Assembly (NCBI GenBank): GCA_033002965.1
Contig: JAURVB010004972.1
Span: 1 to 64,000, forward strand
DNA: 64,000 bases
Origin: Piper betle
Lineage: Eukaryota; Streptophyta; Magnoliopsida; Piperales; Piperaceae
Direction: 5' to 3'
Shown here: positions 60,050 to 64,000 of the stretch, one piece after another
How the letters are laid out: each line of letters starts with the position of its first letter
Position numbering within the stretch: the stretch's first letter is position 1
Notes under the pieces: generated by a model
Told to the model about the DNA's origin: nothing
The model's database searches: none
The model's input: the letters and a program-made list of their open reading frames with translations, nothing else
Translations under genes and position numbers: made by a program

Positions 60050-62111
60050 GAAGATATTACTCGTCATACATGGATGAATGCACAAAATCCTAACATGATA
60101 CTACATGGATGACATGCAAACTAAATTACACACCATCACAATTACGATCAAAATCGATGAAAATTCTAAAATAAAACGGACAGAATTTCCCTTAAAAGTG
60201 CTGATTAGGGTCACCCTGTCAAGATACTATATATGAACATATATGTAAACATGTATCTATACATCACACAACTTCATTCACACAATCTATCATCGTGTCT
60301 TAGCATTCAATCATGTCACATCATCATATCTTATCATCATCTCATGACATTCAATCATATCATACCATGTCTTAGCATTTCACAACATCCGCAATATAAT
60401 ATTATCATAAACAAAATATAACCACTCAATTGACTGACATGTGTGCAAGCGACAACAATGCTCCTCCGTCAAAGCTGGCTCGTCCAACTTTGATTATTAC
60501 ACTACATATAGTATAAAGACACGTCAATAACAAGTGTTACTGGTCCCGAAAAATAAAATAACTATAACAAGCTGGCTATGAGAACAAACTCTCATATCAA
60601 AGAAAACATCATATACTCCACATGAACACTCTGAAGGGCACTACTGAGGAGCCACTGAGCTACAGACCCGGTAGCATACCCGAACTTTACTGGTGTTTTT
60701 CCTAAGTTACATCGTACTCGATTAACATGCTCAAATTTACTTTACATCATCGGATCACTTAACCTCCATGCACTATCAATCACATCATGTAACTTATCAC
60801 TTCATCATTTATCCTCCATGCACTATCAATCACATCATAAATCAACCCTAGCATGCTGTGCTAACAATCATCATCAATTTTAAATAACTCAATCGGAGGT
60901 AATTATACCTCACGTAGTCGGCAATCGGCGACGGCTAGGGTTCCGTCGCTCGTCCCGGAGCTCAAATTCGGCGCTCATCGGCATCCAAAGCTCGATCGGG
61001 CTCGACTAGGGTGAGCCCTGCGGAAGATCCGGTGAATTCCGCCGAATTCAAGAAATTCCGGTTTTCCGACGGTTTTCGACAGTTTTCTGGCGGCTTCGGA
61101 CGGTTTTCCAACAACTTCCGATGGTTTTTGGCGACAGTCGCCGGCGGCGTCTACAGGCCGGAAAGGGGTCGTGTTGGGCACCCTTTGAACGCGGCTCGGC
61201 GAGCCCGACTCATCTATGAAGTCGACGCAGCCAACGGAGTTGGCGGCTGGCCAGAAAATGCATAAAATCGAGCCGGCGGTGATGGTGGCTAGATCTGGCC
61301 GGCCACGTTGGCGATGGCCTCCGTTCCGGTCGGGGAAGGTCGCTGGAGGCCTGAGGGTGCTGAGGCGACAGACTGACCATGGTTGCGCCGGTCGCCGGCT
61401 GCGGAATCGGTGACGGAAGCGCAACACGGGCGTGGCGTACGGTGTGGCTTCCTCACGGTTGCGGCGGCCCGATTGGGGCCGGACCTGGTCGGGGCAGCAT
61501 GGCGACGTCGTCGCGGGGTTAGGCGGTGACGATCGGCAACCGGGCGGGCGTCCACGGCAGCAGTCGTGACGCACACAGTGGCAGCGCGTCGAGGTAAGGG
61601 TCGGGGAAGAAGGAATGGGGAGAAAAAGACTCGATGGGAAACTCGTAAGTATTACTTGACTCGTCTCCGACTCGAGTCAAAAATAATATTTAAGTCGTAG
61701 AAAATTCCAAAAAATTTGGAAAAAATCCCATAAAATCAAACAACACCAAAAAATCATAATGATATGCTCTAGAACTATCAACCCACCCAAAATGCCCATA
61801 ACGCGTCCTAACGCGGTAAATGGTCTAAAACTAATTCTACGATCCATTATATATCATAATAAACAATAAAAAATGAACTGCATACTCTCATATATTCTGA
61901 TAACTTATTCTTTTCTGCTGTGTTCATGACGTTATCATTATATACTTGGGTACACATGACCCTCATGGCTCATACACGAGACCGGCGTCGGCTCAGTATA
62001 CGTGTTTTGAAACTGACTCAACTAGAAAATAACGGTCGAACCGACCGGTTCTGAATATAAAACCCGAAGGTTTTACAATGTTGCACTTTGGGCCGCGGCC
62101 AGGTCGTTACA
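60050..62111 (-). mobile_element. Large LTR (about 2 kb, probably solo), inverted
   Basis: On the - strand it begins TGTAACGACCTGGCCGCGGC at 62111 and runs toward 60050. A block at about 60450-60565 matches (as reverse complement) the LTR region GGGACCAGTAACACTTGTTA-type text at 52676 and 55725. A CT/GC-rich part (60950-61640) yields open frames with Arg/Pro-rich products that are not genes. A 96-base stretch also repeats: the CTCCATGCACTATCAATCAC phrase occurs at about 60761 and 60812. The lower-coordinate end is not certain. No internal region is seen, hence probably a solo LTR in the intron of the GNAT-like gene. Confidence 0.55.
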
Positions 62112-62970
62112 CATAAGGCTTAAAATTTTCCCATGAACTCCTAATATCACCATGAACATCTTGTCATACTCTTCATCAATATATCCTATAAGGTTAGAGA
62201 ATAAAAATTATAGAAAGGGGCACTTATGTCATTGTATTTATGAAAGTTGTCATTTTTCCTTACTTTTTACTTTCATACGTGCACAATCTAGGTCATTCCA
62301 GGCAAACCACCAACCACAAAAGTTGTAGATATATATGTTATGAGTGCAAAAAACAAGAATTGTGAAAATTTAATATCAGAGTGCCAAGATATGAATTTTA
62401 TACCAAAATATGCAGATCAATGACCTACGTTGGTTATAAAAAACATATCTATTTATATTTACATGGCTAACTAAGATACATGGTACTCAAAATGCTCTAA
62501 TGAGCTGATCTACATGCTACAAATGTCATAAAAATGAAATAAGACAAGCATGCAAGAGATAAACATCAAACAACGAGAAATAGAGGTAGCACAAACCTGA
62601 AACTAACCAGGGAAGACCAAGGGGAGGTCATTTAACACATCCAACCTAAAAACCTATCACCTTAGGAGGTTAGAAACATGGAGGAGGAGTGATTGGAGCT
62701 CCAAGAAGGAAGAAGAATGCCAAAGAGAGGAGAAAAAGGTTGTTGGAGGTGAGGAGGGAAGGAGAAATGGTGAGAAGGTGAGGGAAGGGATGAGTTTTAT
62801 AGAAAATGAGTAATTGACTTAGTGCTATCATAGGTATGGGTGTCATACCTAAAGGGTCATGTGTTGGATACAGAGGTATGGGATGGCTTGGTGATGTAAT
62901 AAGTATGGGTGTCATACTTAAAGAGGTATAGGTTGGATAAAGATGTATGAGTTGGCTAAGTGATGTCATA
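62112..62970. other. Noncoding DNA (possible intron continuation)
   Basis: No exon continuing the GNAT-like protein is recognised on the + strand. A - strand frame at 62670-63062 is low-complexity (Ile/Ser/Pro-rich) and probably compositional. From 62810 to 62970 a GGGTGTCATAC(C/T)TAAAG phrase is repeated twice. Confidence 0.4.
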
Positions 62971-64000
62971 TGTAAAGACCCGGATAGAATAATAATAATA
63001 ATAATAATAATAAATACGTTGGTCGCAGTGGGATCGAATGTTGGAAAATTTATTTTTTCCAAACAAATTATTTACCGTCAACCGGTTAACTGTCAATTAC
63101 CCGGTTAAGTGAAAAGTATTTTAACCGAGTAACTATTGTTTAATCGGTCAAGCGGAATCAAACCGTTTAAACAATAAAGTGAATCATATTGATTACCCGC
63201 TTACTCGATTAAGTGAAATACAGGGCGAAGTAAGTTTTCACAAACCCTAGCCTTTGTGACATTATATAAAGAGAAGGGAGGGCGTCAACCACATAATTTC
63301 ACTTCAAACAGACGCCGGCTTCCTCCTTCGCTCAGGTAATTCTTCTTCCTTTCCTTTCTTTTTCTTTTGTTGCATGCATACACATGTTGCATAAATCATA
63401 AACATGATAAACATAAGAATTAAATGAGAAATCAACAAGGGAAGAAGAAAACCAGGAGGACGTCCTGCTGTTTTCCAGCAGCAACCACGCCATGCTTCCT
63501 TCCATGGTGCGCGGTTGACGTGCTGGAGGTGGGAATTGCTCCCGACGGTGATGCTGGCCAGATGGAGTAACCTTGGAGGGCCAAAACAGACCGTCGAGGA
63601 GGCACGCAGGTCTGAAATCCGAGGAGAGAACAGGTCGGTGTCGGTGTGGTGCTGCAGCCATGCTGGTCGGCGGCGCCGCCATGGTGGTACTAGAGGGTCG
63701 TCGTGGTGGTGGTGCTAGAGGGTTGTCGTCATGGTGGTGCATGGGGAGCCGCCATGGGTCTGGTCGGGTGCTGTTTATGTGGCCGACTAGGGTAGTCGCC
63801 ATGGGTCATGGGCTGATTATGTGACCGACATGGAGTCACCATGGTCAGGTCGGGGTTGCTGGATTGGGTGGCCGGAATGGAGTCACCAAGGACTGGTTGA
63901 GGGTTGCCATGTGGTGGCCAAGTTGGAGACGCCATAGCAGCGAATGGAGGCCGCCACGTTACTGGTTGGTCGCCATGCATGGTGAAAATACCGGCTTTCG
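62971..64000 (+). repeat. LTR beginning, truncated by the window end
   Basis: It starts TGTAAAGACCCGGATAG, a typical 5' end of plant Ty3-type LTRs. An (AAT)n run follows at 62988-63013. A TATATAAA box lies at 63263-63270, followed by AGAGAAGGGAGGG. The remainder to 64000 is GC-rich GGTGGTGCTAGAGG-type text with overlapping frames on both strands that are not credible genes. The 3' end lies outside the window. Confidence 0.5.
63263..63270 (+). promoter_or_regulatory. TATA box within the terminal LTR
   Basis: TATATAAA about 290 bases after the LTR start, preceded by CCTAGCCTTTGTGACAT. Position and strength fit an LTR promoter. Confidence 0.5.

Noticed and set aside
60975..61574. 199-codon - strand frame, Arg/Pro-rich
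   Set aside because: It lies in the GC-rich part of a large LTR, overlaps open frames in other phases, and shows no domain.
63332..63980. Overlapping frames on both strands at the window end
   Set aside because: Short GGTGG/CCACC-biased sequence within a truncated LTR makes all phases open; no recognisable protein.

Overview
The window looks like nuclear DNA of a flowering plant, probably a monocot. Genes are sparse, with many short exons, GT-AG introns and AT-rich introns. The B3 gene has a GC-rich first exon. Most of the remaining sequence is transposon, retrotransposon and endogenous pararetrovirus debris. No CRISPR array, operon or bacterial feature is present. Species cannot be decided from the sequence alone.

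Three host genes are well supported. (1) An SDS22-like leucine-rich-repeat protein on the + strand (2163-5638). Ten exons join in frame; intron 2 has a GC donor, and the C-terminal tail seems to be displaced into another frame at an A7 run. (2) A small B3-domain transcription factor of the RAV/NGATHA-like type on the - strand (14801-15878). Its two exons join in frame and end in a repressor-type RLFGVNL motif. (3) The first seven exons of a probable acetyltransferase-fold (GNAT-like) protein on the + strand (57438-59894), with an E2F-type site upstream. Its next exon is not found; an LTR about 2 kb long follows the last visible donor. A fourth locus (about 37891-39874, +) is the broken 3' half of a SABATH methyltransferase gene.

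Region by region: 0-2 kb is noncoding with one short-LTR repeat. 2.1-6.3 kb is the LRR gene. 8.37-12.46 kb holds three consecutive foldback (long-inverted-repeat) elements, each seated in a (TA)n microsatellite. 14.8-16 kb is the B3 gene. 18.85-19.7 kb is a cluster of short-LTR repeats. 21.0-24.4 kb is a decayed CACTA (En/Spm) element. 24.4-26.5 kb is a repeat whose inverted second copy lies at 46.65-48.79 kb. 26.5-28.66 kb and 41.6-44.4 kb are two related decayed Ty3/gypsy gag regions on the - strand. About 30.8-37.2 kb is an endogenous caulimovirid (plant pararetrovirus) copy on the - strand. It carries movement-protein-like, capsid/zinc-knuckle, aspartic protease, RT and RNase H segments, no visible integrase, and a separate downstream frame with two zinc knuckles. 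51.9-56.0 kb is an LTR element with a tRNA-Met-type primer-binding site and no intact gene. 60.05-62.11 kb is a related LTR inverted relative to it, and another LTR begins at 62971 and runs off the window.

The most unusual parts are the run of three microsatellite-seated foldback elements and the two-frame pararetrovirus copy. The latter has a double-zinc-knuckle product, only a few small lesions and a TATA-type promoter downstream of its last frame. Host-gene calls rest on exon joins that keep frame and on recognised family motifs. Repeat boundaries are estimates by eye.
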